In this document: positions 1-8,447 of the stretch, piece after piece
Layout: each line of letters begins with the position of its first letter
Numbering within the stretch: the stretch's first letter is position 1
From: Halomicrobium katesii DSM 19301
Lineage (GTDB): Archaea; Halobacteriota; Halobacteria; Halobacteriales; Haloarculaceae
DNA: 64,000 bases
Direction: 5' to 3'
NCBI RefSeq assembly: GCF_000379085.1
Contig: NZ_KB905379.1
Location: forward strand, 473,198 to 537,197
The notes under the pieces: model-generated
Told to the model about the DNA's origin: nothing
The model's database searches: none
The model's input: only the letters and a program-made list of their open reading frames with translations
Made by a program: the position numbers and the translations under genes

Positions 1-2
1 AC

Positions 3-809
3 CACGCGGACACGATCCGCGCGGTGAGCGCCTTCGACGAGGTCCGCGAGAGCTTCTGGAAAGAGGAGCCACACTTCAGGGAAGTGCTGCGGACCGTCGA
101 CGCCGACGAGGTCTATCTCGTGCCGCTCTTTATCAGTGAGGGGTACTTCACCGAGCAGGTGATCCCCCGCGAGTTCCGCCTCGAAGAGTGGGAGCCGGAG
201 CTGTGGGACTCGGACGGCACCAGCGCCGACACGGCGACGCTGACGGCCGAAGACACCGGGCAGACGATCCACTACTGTGGTCCCGCCGGCACCCACGACG
301 CGATGAGCGACGTGATCGTCCAGCGAGCCCAGTCCGTGACCGACGATCCGGATGTCGGCGACGGCTTCGGGCTCGCGGTCGTCGGTCACGGCACGGAGCG
401 CAACGAGAACTCCGCGAAGGCCATCGAGTACCACGCCGACCGCATCGGGGAGCGCGACCGCTTCGACGAGGTGCAGGCGCTGTTCATGGACGAGGACCCC
501 GAGATCGACGACGTGACGGAGTACTTCGAGAGCGACGACATCGTCGTCGTGCCGCTGTTCGTCGCCGACGGCTACCACACCGAGGAAGACATCCCCGAGG
601 ACATGAGGTTGACCGACGACTACCGGACCGGATACGACGTGCCCACGACGGTCGACGGCCACGACATCTGGTACTCCGGTGCCGTCGGGACCGAGCCCCT
701 GATGGCCGACGTGTTGCTCGAACGGGCCGCCGACGCGGGCGCGGACGTGGGCGACGCGATCCAGCGAGTGAAATCCGAGACCGGCGGGGCAGAGGCCAGC
801 GGCGACTGA
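3..809 (+). CDS. cbiX: Sirohydrochlorin cobaltochelatase CbiX (5' end outside window)
   Basis: This is the C-terminal part of a CbiX chelatase, which inserts cobalt into sirohydrochlorin at the start of anaerobic cobalamin synthesis. The frame is open from base 3 with no stop, and the residues before the GTG at 24 (HADTIRA) continue the family pattern, so the true start lies upstream of the window. Two half-domains are visible, each with the signature VPLF-x-(S/A)-(E/D)-GY-(F/H)-TE-(Q/E)-x-IP. VVGHGTERN gives the metal-binding histidine of the second half. This two-half layout fits the long CbiX form. The TGA stop overlaps the first base of a palindromic element, and a DR2241-family gene follows, a pairing often seen in haloarchaea. 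The family call is secure; metal specificity is inferred from the family. Confidence 0.9.
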   Translation, partial: HADTIRAVSAFDEVRESFWKEEPHFREVLRTVDADEVYLVPLFISEGYFTEQVIPREFRLEEWEPELWDSDGTSADTATLTAEDTGQTIHYCGPAGTHDAMSDVIVQRAQSVTDDPDVGDGFGLAVVGHGTERNENSAKAIEYHADRIGERDRFDEVQALFMDEDPEIDDVTEYFESDDIVVVPLFVADGYHTEEDIPEDMRLTDDYRTGYDVPTTVDGHDIWYSGAVGTEPLMADVLLERAADAGADVGDAIQRVKSETGGAEASGD

Positions 810-889
810 TACGGACGGTTGTAGGAATTTACCGGTGAGCGTCTACCCTGTGGCGACGCTCACCGGTAAGCAACTACAACTTTCCGTAT
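809..889. repeat. Palindromic intergenic element, copy 1
   Basis: An 81-bp near-palindrome starts inside the cbiX stop codon. The outer arms are 809-825 and 873-889 (ATACGGACGGTTGTAGG against ATACGGAAAGTTGTAGT). The inner arms 829-843 and 855-869 are perfect 15-bp inverted repeats around an 11-nt loop. It resembles the elements at 923-1002 and 36169-36248 in length, end sequence (ATAC...CGG-TGT) and design. It could act as a terminator in RNA form, or be a non-autonomous miniature element. Confidence 0.7.
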
Positions 890-922
890 GAGCCCCGAGT
901 ACTGGGGCCAAATGTCCCACTG

Positions 923-1002
923 ATACTGCCGGCTGTAACTTCGTGAAGATCTTCGCTACCCCGGGGTGGCGAAATCGTTCACAGATTTACAGCCGGTAGT
1001 AT
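923..1002. repeat. Palindromic intergenic element, copy 2
   Basis: An 80-bp element has outer arms ATACTGCCGGCTGTAAC (923-939) and its near-complement (986-1002), and a central palindrome at 953-972 around CCGG. Its ends nearly match those of the copy at 36169-36248. It fills the space just before the DR2241-family gene. Confidence 0.7.
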
Positions 1003-1043
1003 GAATCGCCCCACTTTTCTCGACAGAATCCGTCCGTTCGACC

Positions 1044-2123
1044 ATGCAGGGTGCCCACTTGGACGCACTGGTGACGACGGCAGCCGACGGCATCGCGTTC
1101 GACGGACTCGTCGTGGAACCGGACGACGGCGGTTACGTCGTCGAGGTCGACGGCGACAGTCACGCGGTCGAGACCGACGACGACCTCCGTCGCGTCGCGA
1201 CAGAGTACCCTGCGTACGTCTCGAACTGGTACTTCTGGCACGCGAGCGCGCCACAGAAGGCAGACCGGTGGGCGTTCCTCCGGTGGATCGAGGGGGCCGA
1301 AGAACGCACGGTGCCAGAGCGCTACAACGCGCTCGCCGAGGGCGTGACCCAGACCTGGGGACAGCTACGGATCACGGCCCGTATCGACGACGGCAATCGG
1401 CGCTACGACATCAGTCACGTCGACGACACGGCCGCGGACGCGACGCTCGAACGCTATGACGACCCGCTCGACGCGCGAACGCTCGTCAAACACGACGACG
1501 ACGGCAAGTACCGTCCGCTGAAGACGGCTCCGACGCTGCGGACCGGCTGGCAGTTCGTCGACCTCGACCCGGCCGATCTGGTCCAGACCGTCGAGTTCGT
1601 CTACCCCGCGACAGTGGCCAACTGGCACCGCGAACGGACCGGCGACCTCGACGTCAACCACTGGCGCGAGACGATGGAGCGCCAGAGCGGGATCTACGGC
1701 GTGGTCCAGACCTGGGATCGCGGCAAGGGGTACGAACACGTCAACTGGGTCGCCGAGGCCTGCTGTGACGACTCGCAGTGTCTGAAGCGTCGGGAGTGGG
1801 AGTACGACGACGAGACCGAACTCGACGTCGACGGCGGTGACGGCGAGTTCCCGTGTCGCGAACCGTGCTCGCTGGTGATTTCTGCCGCGCGCCGCTGGAC
1901 GAAGCTGGAGGGCGAACAGCCCCAGACCTACGAGTTCGAGCTCACCCCGAGCGAGAAAGAACAGGTCGAGCGGATCGTCGAGGCGGTGGCCGACGGCGAG
2001 ACCGAAGCGATCAGAGAGGCCGACGTGTACGACGGAGCCAACCGCTACCGGACGCGGTTCCTGCGGGCGAAGCTGTTCGACGACGAGGGGAACCTCTGTG
2101 GCGTCGAGACCGACGCGGAGTGA
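1044..2123 (+). CDS. DR2241 family iron-sulfur protein
   Basis: A 359-residue protein of the DR2241 family, which is often encoded beside or fused to CbiX. It is thought to act in tetrapyrrole or cobalamin metabolism, but its exact reaction is unknown to me. The likely cluster-binding cysteines are visible: CC at 240-241, C246, and CREPC at 271-275. They lie in a C-terminal domain after a long aromatic-rich N-terminal part. The start is the ATG after the promoter-like gap; earlier codons in this frame do not look coding. The gene follows cbiX on the same strand, separated by two palindromic elements, so co-transcription is uncertain. Confidence 0.8.
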   Translation: MQGAHLDALVTTAADGIAFDGLVVEPDDGGYVVEVDGDSHAVETDDDLRRVATEYPAYVSNWYFWHASAPQKADRWAFLRWIEGAEERTVPERYNALAEGVTQTWGQLRITARIDDGNRRYDISHVDDTAADATLERYDDPLDARTLVKHDDDGKYRPLKTAPTLRTGWQFVDLDPADLVQTVEFVYPATVANWHRERTGDLDVNHWRETMERQSGIYGVVQTWDRGKGYEHVNWVAEACCDDSQCLKRREWEYDDETELDVDGGDGEFPCREPCSLVISAARRWTKLEGEQPQTYEFELTPSEKEQVERIVEAVADGETEAIREADVYDGANRYRTRFLRAKLFDDEGNLCGVETDAE

Positions 2124-2126
2124 TCG

Positions 2127-2684
2127 TCACTCGCCGACTGCGAGCGCGGTCGCGACGGCGACGGCCGCGACGACGACGAACGCCCCGAGCCAGGCGGCCG
2201 TCCCACCGACCCAGGCTGCGACCACGAGCGCCAGCGCGACGGCGACGAGCCCGAGAGCCAGCAGCGGCCACGGAACCGCGCTCACGCCGGTCGCGTCGTC
2301 GCGCCCGTCCGACCGGGGCTGGGGCTTGGACAGCGACTCGTCGACCTGGACCGGCTCTTCGGTCTCGATTGGCTCGTCGATGTCGACGTCGACGTAGCGA
2401 GTCTCGGCCCCGTAGCTGGTCGCGATCTTGAGCTTGCCGAACGCCGAGCCGTGGCTGTGGACGGTGACGCGAACCCGCCGCTCGGACTCGCGCTCGACGT
2501 GGTGGTTCGGCGCTTCGATCGAGGCCAGTTCCGAGAGGGCGTCGTCTACGTGCAGGTGAACGTGGGTCGGCTCGCCGTGATTGATCAACAGGATCTCGAA
2601 GGAGTCGTCGGTCTCGAAGCGGTCGGCGACTTCGAGCGAGTGCAACGACGCCCTGTTGACGTGCACGGGTAACGTATCAGGCAC
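2127..2684 (-). CDS. Haloarchaeal membrane-anchored protein (DUF7524-like)
   Basis: A 185-residue protein starting with GTG. Residues 1-110 look like a soluble beta-rich domain (paired hydrophobic stretches, VHLHVDD, VRVTVHSHG). A short charged linker and two C-terminal membrane helices (about 135-183) follow, ending VATALAVGE. It matches my memory of the haloarchaeal family DUF7524, whose function is unknown. The stop lies 3 nt from the end of the convergent DR2241 gene, so the two transcripts meet here. Downstream genes on this strand are absent, so it may be monocistronic. Confidence 0.6.
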   Translation of the reverse strand: MPDTLPVHVNRASLHSLEVADRFETDDSFEILLINHGEPTHVHLHVDDALSELASIEAPNHHVERESERRVRVTVHSHGSAFGKLKIATSYGAETRYVDVDIDEPIETEEPVQVDESLSKPQPRSDGRDDATGVSAVPWPLLALGLVAVALALVVAAWVGGTAAWLGAFVVVAAVAVATALAVGE

Positions 2685-2734
2685 GCCAGAGAGTGGGCGA
2701 CGCCGGCAAAAAAAGGTTCACGTAGTGACAGCCA

Positions 2735-2929
2735 TCAGGCCGGCGCGTCCTCGCGCATGTCCGGCGGGAGGAGATTCGGGATCCCGTCTTCGATCGGGTA
2801 GCTCTCGCCACACTCCGTACAGACCAGCGAGCCGGCGAGCACTTCCTCGTCGTCGCGCTCGTCGACTTCGAGGTCGAGGTCGTGCTTGTCGAGCGGACAG
2901 CAGATGATGTCCATCAGATCCTCCTTCAT
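2735..2929 (-). CDS. Trm112-like methyltransferase activator
   Basis: A 64-residue protein starting MKEDLMDIICCPLDKHDL, with a zinc-ribbon pattern (CC near residue 10 and CTEC at 37-40) and the hallmark end GESYPIEDGIPNLLPPD. Trm112/UPF0434 proteins bind and stabilise SAM-dependent methyltransferases acting on tRNA, rRNA or release factors. In haloarchaea Trm112 is known to serve several methyltransferases. The length is typical. The gene sits just downstream of purA on the same strand, 49 nt away. Confidence 0.85.
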   Translation of the reverse strand: MKEDLMDIICCPLDKHDLDLEVDERDDEEVLAGSLVCTECGESYPIEDGIPNLLPPDMREDAPA

Positions 2930-2978
2930 ACACCCGTCTCCGGTCGGCGCTGTAAAAAACGTGCCGGGTGTCGACGGT

Positions 2979-4373
2979 CTAGAACGGCCGTTTGCAGACG
3001 ATCGTCTCCTCGCGGCCGGGACCGACGCCGACCGCGTAGATCGGAACGTCGAGTTCGTCGCTGACGTACTCCAGGTAGGTCCGAGCCGTCTCCGGGAGCG
3101 CGTCGTAGCCCTCGTCGGCGATCGCGGCCCAGTCCTGCTCGTCCCACCCCTCGAAGGTGCGGTAGTTGACCGCACACTCGCCCCACCGTTCGGTCGTCGG
3201 GGGCATCGAGAGCAGTTCGTCGCCGTCGAGCGTGTAGGAGTGGCCGACCCGGATCTCGTCCAGTCCCGCGAGCGTGTCGACGTGGTTGACGACGATCCCG
3301 GTGAAGCCGGAGGCCCGCGCGGCGTGGCGAAGCATGGGCATGTCGAGCCAGCCGACGCGGCGCGCGCGGCCGGTGACGGTCCCGTACTCGCCGCCCTCTT
3401 CGCGGATGTAGTGTGCCAGCTCCTCCTCGCTCTGGGGCTCGGTGATGTCGGCCGAGACATCCGGTGACTCACTGTCCTCGTAGCCGGGCGTGTGGCCCTC
3501 GACGCCCGCCAGCTCCGTCGGGAGCGGGCCGGTACCGACGCGTGAGAGGTACGCTTTCACGATTCCGATGACTTCGCCTTGGCCGACCGTGGTCGGACCC
3601 AGGCCGGTCCCGGTACAGGCCCCGCCGGCCGTCGGGTTCGAGGAGGTGACGTAGGGGTAGATGCCGTGGTCGATGTCGATCGAGGTGCCCTGAGCGCCTT
3701 CGAGCATGACGTTCTGGCCGCCGTCGATGGCGTCGTCGAGGAACGAGCCGGCGTTGACGACCATGCCTTCCTCTCGGAGTCGGCGGCCGTACTCGCGGTA
3801 CTGCTCGAAGAGCGGCTCGACCTCGAAGGCCTCGTCGGTCTCGATGCCGAACACGTCCGTCGCGAGGGCACGCTTCTGGGGGACGACGTACTCCAGTCGG
3901 GCCCGGAGGGTCTCGGGATCGAGCAGGTCGCCGACGCGAACGCCGCGCCGGCCCGCCTTGTCCTCGTAGGTCGGGCCGATACCGCGACCGGTCGTCGCCG
4001 CTTCGAGATCACCTTCCTCGCTCTTTGCGTCTTCTTCGATTCCGTCGAGAACGCGGTGGTAGGGGAAAATAACGTGGGCACGAGCAGCCACGCGAACGTC
4101 GGGTTCGATCCCCCGCTCGCGCAGCGCGTCGAGTTCGTCGAACAGCGTCTCGGGGTTGACGACACATCCGTTCCCGAGAACGCCGATCTTCCCGCGGATG
4201 GCTCCGCTCGGAACGAGGGAGAGCTTGTACTCCTCGCCGCCGTCGACGACGGTGTGGCCGGCGTTGTCGCCGCCCTGATAGCGGACGACGATGTCCGCCG
4301 CGTCGCCGTAGACGTCGACGATCCCGCCCTTCCCTTCGTCGCCGAGCTGCGAGCCGACGATGGTTACGGTCAT
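2979..4373 (-). CDS. purA: Adenylosuccinate synthetase
   Basis: This 464-residue enzyme joins IMP and aspartate using GTP, the first committed step from IMP to AMP. The N-terminal signature VGSQLGDEGKGGIVD (P-loop), RYQGGDNAGHTV, the IMP-binding TTGRGIGPTYEDKAGR, GAQGT, and a GTP-specificity loop near VNHVDTLAGLD are all present. The ATG at 4373 is preferred over the TTG one codon earlier because the family begins MTVTIVG. The length is slightly greater than bacterial PurA. The intergenic space to the divergent winged-helix gene holds both promoters. Confidence 0.96.
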   Translation of the reverse strand: MTVTIVGSQLGDEGKGGIVDVYGDAADIVVRYQGGDNAGHTVVDGGEEYKLSLVPSGAIRGKIGVLGNGCVVNPETLFDELDALRERGIEPDVRVAARAHVIFPYHRVLDGIEEDAKSEEGDLEAATTGRGIGPTYEDKAGRRGVRVGDLLDPETLRARLEYVVPQKRALATDVFGIETDEAFEVEPLFEQYREYGRRLREEGMVVNAGSFLDDAIDGGQNVMLEGAQGTSIDIDHGIYPYVTSSNPTAGGACTGTGLGPTTVGQGEVIGIVKAYLSRVGTGPLPTELAGVEGHTPGYEDSESPDVSADITEPQSEEELAHYIREEGGEYGTVTGRARRVGWLDMPMLRHAARASGFTGIVVNHVDTLAGLDEIRVGHSYTLDGDELLSMPPTTERWGECAVNYRTFEGWDEQDWAAIADEGYDALPETARTYLEYVSDELDVPIYAVGVGPGREETIVCKRPF

Positions 4374-4580
4374 CAATCCAGATTTTCAGCCACCGGGGTA
4401 AACAGATTACGGTACCGCGCGCGACGAGACTGTACGCACGCACCACGACAGCTTTATGCACACATTCGCTGTACGCTAAGGTAGCTCGCTGCCAGATGGT
4501 GGGGATCGGCGAAATATACCGGCAAACGGCCCCCCACGACAGCAACTTTTAAATCCTGCAAACACAAGTTAACAATTGCC
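4374..4580. promoter_or_regulatory. Divergent promoter region purA / winged-helix gene
   Basis: About 200 bp between two divergent starts. For the plus-strand gene, CTTTTAAATCC at 4546-4556 is a good archaeal TATA element about 27 nt before the ATG at 4581, implying a leaderless transcript. A TTTATGCAC stretch near 4452 may serve purA or an upstream start site. Confidence 0.5.
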
Positions 4581-4886
4581 ATGATAGACAGGCTTGAGAA
4601 GGAAGTAGATATGCTGGAGCGTCATCTGCAGGTTCTGCGGATGGTCATCGAGAACGAACCGATCGGTATCGTGAAGATGTCCAACGAGACGGGCTACCCG
4701 CACCACAAGGTTCGGTACTCGCTGCGCGTCCTCGAAGAGGAGAACCTCATCGAGCCGTCGAGCCAGGGTGCCATCACGACCGAACAGACCTCCGGGTTCG
4801 TCGACGACCTCGACGAGAAAGTCGACGAGATCATCGACAAGCTCGAAGGCATGAAGATCGAAGACGCCGCCGAAATCGAAGGCTGA
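4581..4886 (+). CDS. Small winged-helix transcriptional regulator
   Basis: A 101-residue protein with an N-terminal coiled segment (MIDRLEKEVDMLERHL), a winged-helix core (IVKMSNETGYPHHKVRYS as the helix-turn-helix, followed by LRVLEEENLIEPSS) and a C-terminal helix (LDEKVDEIIDKLEG). This is a widely conserved haloarchaeal regulator type; its targets cannot be read from the sequence. The start is supported by the TATA element 27 nt upstream. It stands alone between purA (divergent) and a large convergent gene. Confidence 0.75.
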   Translation: MIDRLEKEVDMLERHLQVLRMVIENEPIGIVKMSNETGYPHHKVRYSLRVLEEENLIEPSSQGAITTEQTSGFVDDLDEKVDEIIDKLEGMKIEDAAEIEG

Positions 4887-4956
4887 CGCTCCAGTCGGGT
4901 GGGGATCGGACAGCCACGTTCAGTTCTCCGGATCGAATCGCCGTTCGATCCGTCAG

Positions 4957-7527
4957 TTACAGTTCCGGGACCGCGAGGTGGAACTCCTGGTTGCGCGCCT
5001 CGACCAGACAGAGGTGATAGCCGTCCTTGCGCGAGAGGTTGACGAAGCTCTTTCGCTTGTCGCGGCTCAGCAGTCCGCTGGAAGTCGCCTCCTCGGCCGT
5101 TTCGAGCGCAGGCGGTTCGAAGAAGCTCTCGGTGACGAGGAAGGCACCGGCCAGTGACTCGTTCGATGACCCGACCCGTTCGGCCCGCGTGATCAGGTCG
5201 GTCATCATGTCGTCGGTCGCCGGATCGCGGGAGTCGTTGATGTTGGCGACGATCAGCGGATTCCCCATCCGGTCGCGCACGACCACGTCGAACTGCTCCT
5301 GGGAGCGGTGTTGCTCGCCGTCTTCCGTGTACTCGACGGCGATCTGTCCGTTGAGTTCCGCTCTGTCGATCTGTGGCAGCGCGTCGAACAGCTCCGACAT
5401 CGCTTCGGGGTTGCCGGTGTCGCGAATCTCGTAGAGGAGGTTCCTGACGAGCCAGTCGACGAAGCGGTACTGGATGCTCTCGGGCAGGAACGTCTCGAAC
5501 TCCGTGTCGCCGACCGCGGCCGTCGCCGCGTCGAACTGCGTGTGAAACTCCAGCCGGAGATTGTCGTCGACCGCAGATCGGTCGGCGTTCCCGGAGTGGA
5601 CGGCCGCGAGCGTCGCGTCGCCTTTCGAGTTGTAGCGAACGAAGAGGTTTGTCTGGTCGATGGCCTCTCGCTGGCTCAGCCGCGTCTCCGCGGCCGGCAC
5701 GTCGTCGTCTTCGACCGACAGCTCTTCGACGCGCTGTTCGAGCCGTTCGATCTCCGTGCGAGCCTCTTCGAGTTCGGACTGGAGTTGATCGCGCTCGTTC
5801 GCGAGCGTGTCGAGTTCGGACTGGAGCTGGTCGCGCTCGGCCTCGGTCTCTTCGAGAGCCTGTTCGAGCTCTGCGACGCGCTCCGCGTGGGGCTCTGTCG
5901 TGTCCGTCGGCTCGGGCGCTGGTTCGTCCGTCGGCTGGGCTGGCTGGCGATCTGGAGCGTCCGCCGACTGCTGGTCGGCCCATCCCGCCGACTGTCGTTC
6001 GGGCTCGTCTCCCGGCTGGGACCGGCGGCGCTCGGTCGCCTCGGCGGAGCGCTCGGGTTCGCGCGTTCGGTCCGGCTCCGGCTCAGCCGTCGCCGACTGC
6101 TGGTCGGCCGGTGCGCCGGGATGGCGGGACTGGCGACCCTCGGGCTCCGGGTCGCTCTCGACACCGCCGTTCGTCCCGGCCGACGGCTCCGGGTCCGAGC
6201 GCTCGTCGGCGGCCGCGGCCGCGCTCGCGGTGCCGGAGTGGGACGGATCGAGCGACGGGATCGAACGCGTTTCGAGGTCACCGGCACCCGCGGCCGACGG
6301 ATCGTTGGGCGCGGGCGCGACGCCAGTGCCACTCGCGGACTGCTCCGCTGGTTCGGGCTGTCTGCCCGCCTCGAATTCCTCCGAGACGCTGTCGGTGGGC
6401 TGAGGATCGACGGGCTCGCTGGACGCGCGTGTCGCGTTCTCGCCCGCCGGCCGGTCGGTCGCGGGCTGGCTCTGGGTCTCCCGTTCGCGCCGCGTCGGCT
6501 CCCCGGATCTGTCGCCGGCCGGCGTCTGATCGCTCTGGCGTCGGTCGCGGGGACGCTGGTGGCTGTCGGGCGACTGCTCGGGTGTTCGGTTCGGCGGCGA
6601 CTGCTCGGATTCCCCGGACTCGGAGGACGGCGCGGGCGAGTCCGCAGCCGCGTCCGACCGTTCGTCCGTCGACGACGACTCTGACCTGCGTGGCTCGGTC
6701 TGTTCGCGGGCGTCGGCGTCCGCTTCGTGCCGCCGTGTCGTCTCTGTCCCCGTCTTCGCGACGGGGTCCGTTCGGGTGTTCCCGCCGTGTCCCGCCGGCT
6801 CCGCACTCGCGTCGTCTGCGGTGGTGTCCGCTGGCCCGTCGTCGCCCGGCGCTGCCGGCTCGTCTGGGGTGTCCGGGTCCGGAGACGCAGCCGATTCCGG
6901 GGCGGGTTCGTCCGCTGGCGGCTCGTCTGCCGGCGCTTGGCCGGAGACGCTCGCCGTCTCCTCGCTCGACGCCGGCTCGGGCATCGTCGGTTCCGGCACG
7001 TCGACGATCTCGATGTCGACCGGCCGGACCTCGTAGATCCCGACTTCGTCGTTGGCCTGCTCGAAGGCCTCGTCTTCGGTCACGAGCTGGTCGCTGTTGC
7101 CCACCCAGGCGACGCTCATCGAGCGCCCCTGGTGGTAGATCTGGTAGTAGTCGCCCGAGAGGACGTTCTCCGAGAGCTCGACGAAGCCGGTGAATCCGCC
7201 ACTGGAGAGCGTCTGGTCGACCTCGGCGATTGGCGTGTCCTCGGTGTAGTACTTCGCCCTGACCTCGTCGGATCGCTCTTGCATGACTGCCAGCAACGGC
7301 AGTCCGGGATGCGGTGCCTTCCGTGCGGTCCCACCGGCGTCCTCGAAGTCCTCGATCGATCCGTCGAGGATTCCGACGACGTTGCCGTTGAGCATGAACA
7401 GCCGAGACGGACCGGCGACGACGACGCCGGAAAACTCCGAGTCGGCCAGCTCGTGGAGCCCCTCGTACCCACCCGAGAAGGGCACGGTGTCCCACGAGTC
7501 GATCTGCTCGACCGTGCGTGCACTCAT
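4957..7527 (-). CDS. Large protein with disordered core and coiled coil (DUF7527-like)
   Basis: An 856-residue protein in three parts. Residues 1-200 form a conserved globular domain (VVVAGPSRLFMLNGNVVGIL). Residues 210-590 are low-complexity, rich in Pro, Glu, Asp, Ser, Thr, Gln and Arg, and probably disordered. A coiled coil of heptad-like QLQSELDTLANERD repeats (about 590-660) leads to a C-terminal domain of some 200 residues with EQFDVVVRDRMGNPLIV, reminiscent of restriction-endonuclease-like folds. I recall this as the haloarchaeal family DUF7527, function unknown. The ATG at 7527 is chosen over one 29 codons upstream because the extra residues are not family-like. Many long antisense frames across the disordered part are artefacts of its codon bias. 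Confidence 0.7.
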   Translation of the reverse strand: MSARTVEQIDSWDTVPFSGGYEGLHELADSEFSGVVVAGPSRLFMLNGNVVGILDGSIEDFEDAGGTARKAPHPGLPLLAVMQERSDEVRAKYYTEDTPIAEVDQTLSSGGFTGFVELSENVLSGDYYQIYHQGRSMSVAWVGNSDQLVTEDEAFEQANDEVGIYEVRPVDIEIVDVPEPTMPEPASSEETASVSGQAPADEPPADEPAPESAASPDPDTPDEPAAPGDDGPADTTADDASAEPAGHGGNTRTDPVAKTGTETTRRHEADADAREQTEPRRSESSSTDERSDAAADSPAPSSESGESEQSPPNRTPEQSPDSHQRPRDRRQSDQTPAGDRSGEPTRRERETQSQPATDRPAGENATRASSEPVDPQPTDSVSEEFEAGRQPEPAEQSASGTGVAPAPNDPSAAGAGDLETRSIPSLDPSHSGTASAAAAADERSDPEPSAGTNGGVESDPEPEGRQSRHPGAPADQQSATAEPEPDRTREPERSAEATERRRSQPGDEPERQSAGWADQQSADAPDRQPAQPTDEPAPEPTDTTEPHAERVAELEQALEETEAERDQLQSELDTLANERDQLQSELEEARTEIERLEQRVEELSVEDDDVPAAETRLSQREAIDQTNLFVRYNSKGDATLAAVHSGNADRSAVDDNLRLEFHTQFDAATAAVGDTEFETFLPESIQYRFVDWLVRNLLYEIRDTGNPEAMSELFDALPQIDRAELNGQIAVEYTEDGEQHRSQEQFDVVVRDRMGNPLIVANINDSRDPATDDMMTDLITRAERVGSSNESLAGAFLVTESFFEPPALETAEEATSSGLLSRDKRKSFVNLSRKDGYHLCLVEARNQEFHLAVPEL

Positions 7528-7622
7528 TGTAACCCACAAGCCGCATGCGGGACAAATACTTTGCGCCCGGTCTGGCACGACGACTCCGACGGGACTATGT
7601 TTCCTCGCCCGCAAGCGCGCGT

Positions 7623-8018
7623 ATGAACGAGGAGCAGGGATTGAGCGATCAGTACGGTCGAGCGAGCCCGTGGCCGCTGTTCGTCGCTCTGGGACTGGTC
7701 GTCTCGGAGGTCGGGGTCTTCCTGGGCCTGTTTACCGTCGCAGTGTTCGGACTGGTGTTGTTCGGTGGCAGTATCGCCGGCATCCTGACGGAGTCGGGGT
7801 ACGCGTCCCGCCCGTGGCCGACGCTGCTGGGCTTCGGTGGGCTACTCGCCGTCGTCGGGCTCGGACTCGTCGTCTGGCAGGTGCCACTGTCGGCGGTGAC
7901 GCTGGAGGGGTTCGGACAGAACGGACTCCTCTCGCGCAGCGTCGCTATCGTGGCTGCCGGCGTGATCCTCGCGGCGGCCGGAAGCGTCGCCTCGGTCGCC
8001 GAGCAGACGACGGTCTGA
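7623..8018 (+). CDS. Cox-cluster membrane protein (DUF7541-like)
   Basis: A 131-residue protein starting MNEEQGLSDQYGRASPWPLF with four hydrophobic segments (roughly 18-38, 40-60, 70-95, 105-125). The N-terminal motif LSDxYxRASPWPLFVALG is typical of a small family found in haloarchaeal cytochrome oxidase clusters (DUF7541 as I recall). It probably acts as an accessory or assembly partner of the oxidase; this rests on gene position only. It is the first of four small membrane genes surrounding coxA. Confidence 0.7.
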   Translation: MNEEQGLSDQYGRASPWPLFVALGLVVSEVGVFLGLFTVAVFGLVLFGGSIAGILTESGYASRPWPTLLGFGGLLAVVGLGLVVWQVPLSAVTLEGFGQNGLLSRSVAIVAAGVILAAAGSVASVAEQTTV

Positions 8019-8067
8019 CCGACGGAAAATCAAAGAGCTATTAGTCGCCGTTCGCTAACGATCAAGT

Positions 8068-8313
8068 ATGTCACTGCTCGGTTTCGAGAAAGAGACGCTC
8101 CTGGATCTGACCGTCAACGCGATCCCACTGGGGATCCTCCTCTTTTTCATCGCGGCCTTCGCCGTCGTCCCGGCGTTCGGCGTCGATCCGGTGTTCAGTA
8201 CGATGCAGTTCGCGCTGATCGGCTCGATGTTCGCGGGGCTGGCAATTCTCTCGTACTACACCGGCAAAGCGATCGAAGGGGCCGAACAGCAGGGCGAAGA
8301 GCACGCCGAGTAA
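8068..8313 (+). CDS. Cox-cluster small membrane protein (DUF6684-like)
   Basis: An 81-residue protein with an N-terminal amphipathic start (MSLLGFEKETLLDLTVN) and two membrane helices (about 18-40 and 50-68), ending in an acidic tail. It matches the small haloarchaeal family DUF6684, found directly before coxA. A role in oxidase assembly or stability is inferred. The spacing to its neighbours (49 and 134 nt) allows co-transcription with coxA. Confidence 0.75.
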   Translation: MSLLGFEKETLLDLTVNAIPLGILLFFIAAFAVVPAFGVDPVFSTMQFALIGSMFAGLAILSYYTGKAIEGAEQQGEEHAE

Positions 8314-8447
8314 CGCCGTTTTTCTCGCGTTGCGCCGACAGTTCCGACTCCCGACTGCGTCGTGTTCGTCGCTCTCTTCGAATCCGTTCGGCCGCCCTTT
8401 CAAGTTGAACCGACCCTTTCATTATGCCCCAAACCTGAGGCACACCC

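Noticed and set aside
5308-7193. Long arginine-rich frames antisense to the large disordered protein
   Set aside because: They result from the codon bias of the Ser/Pro/Glu-rich sense gene; residue composition is Arg/Ala/Pro-biased and the opposite of haloarchaeal acidic proteins.
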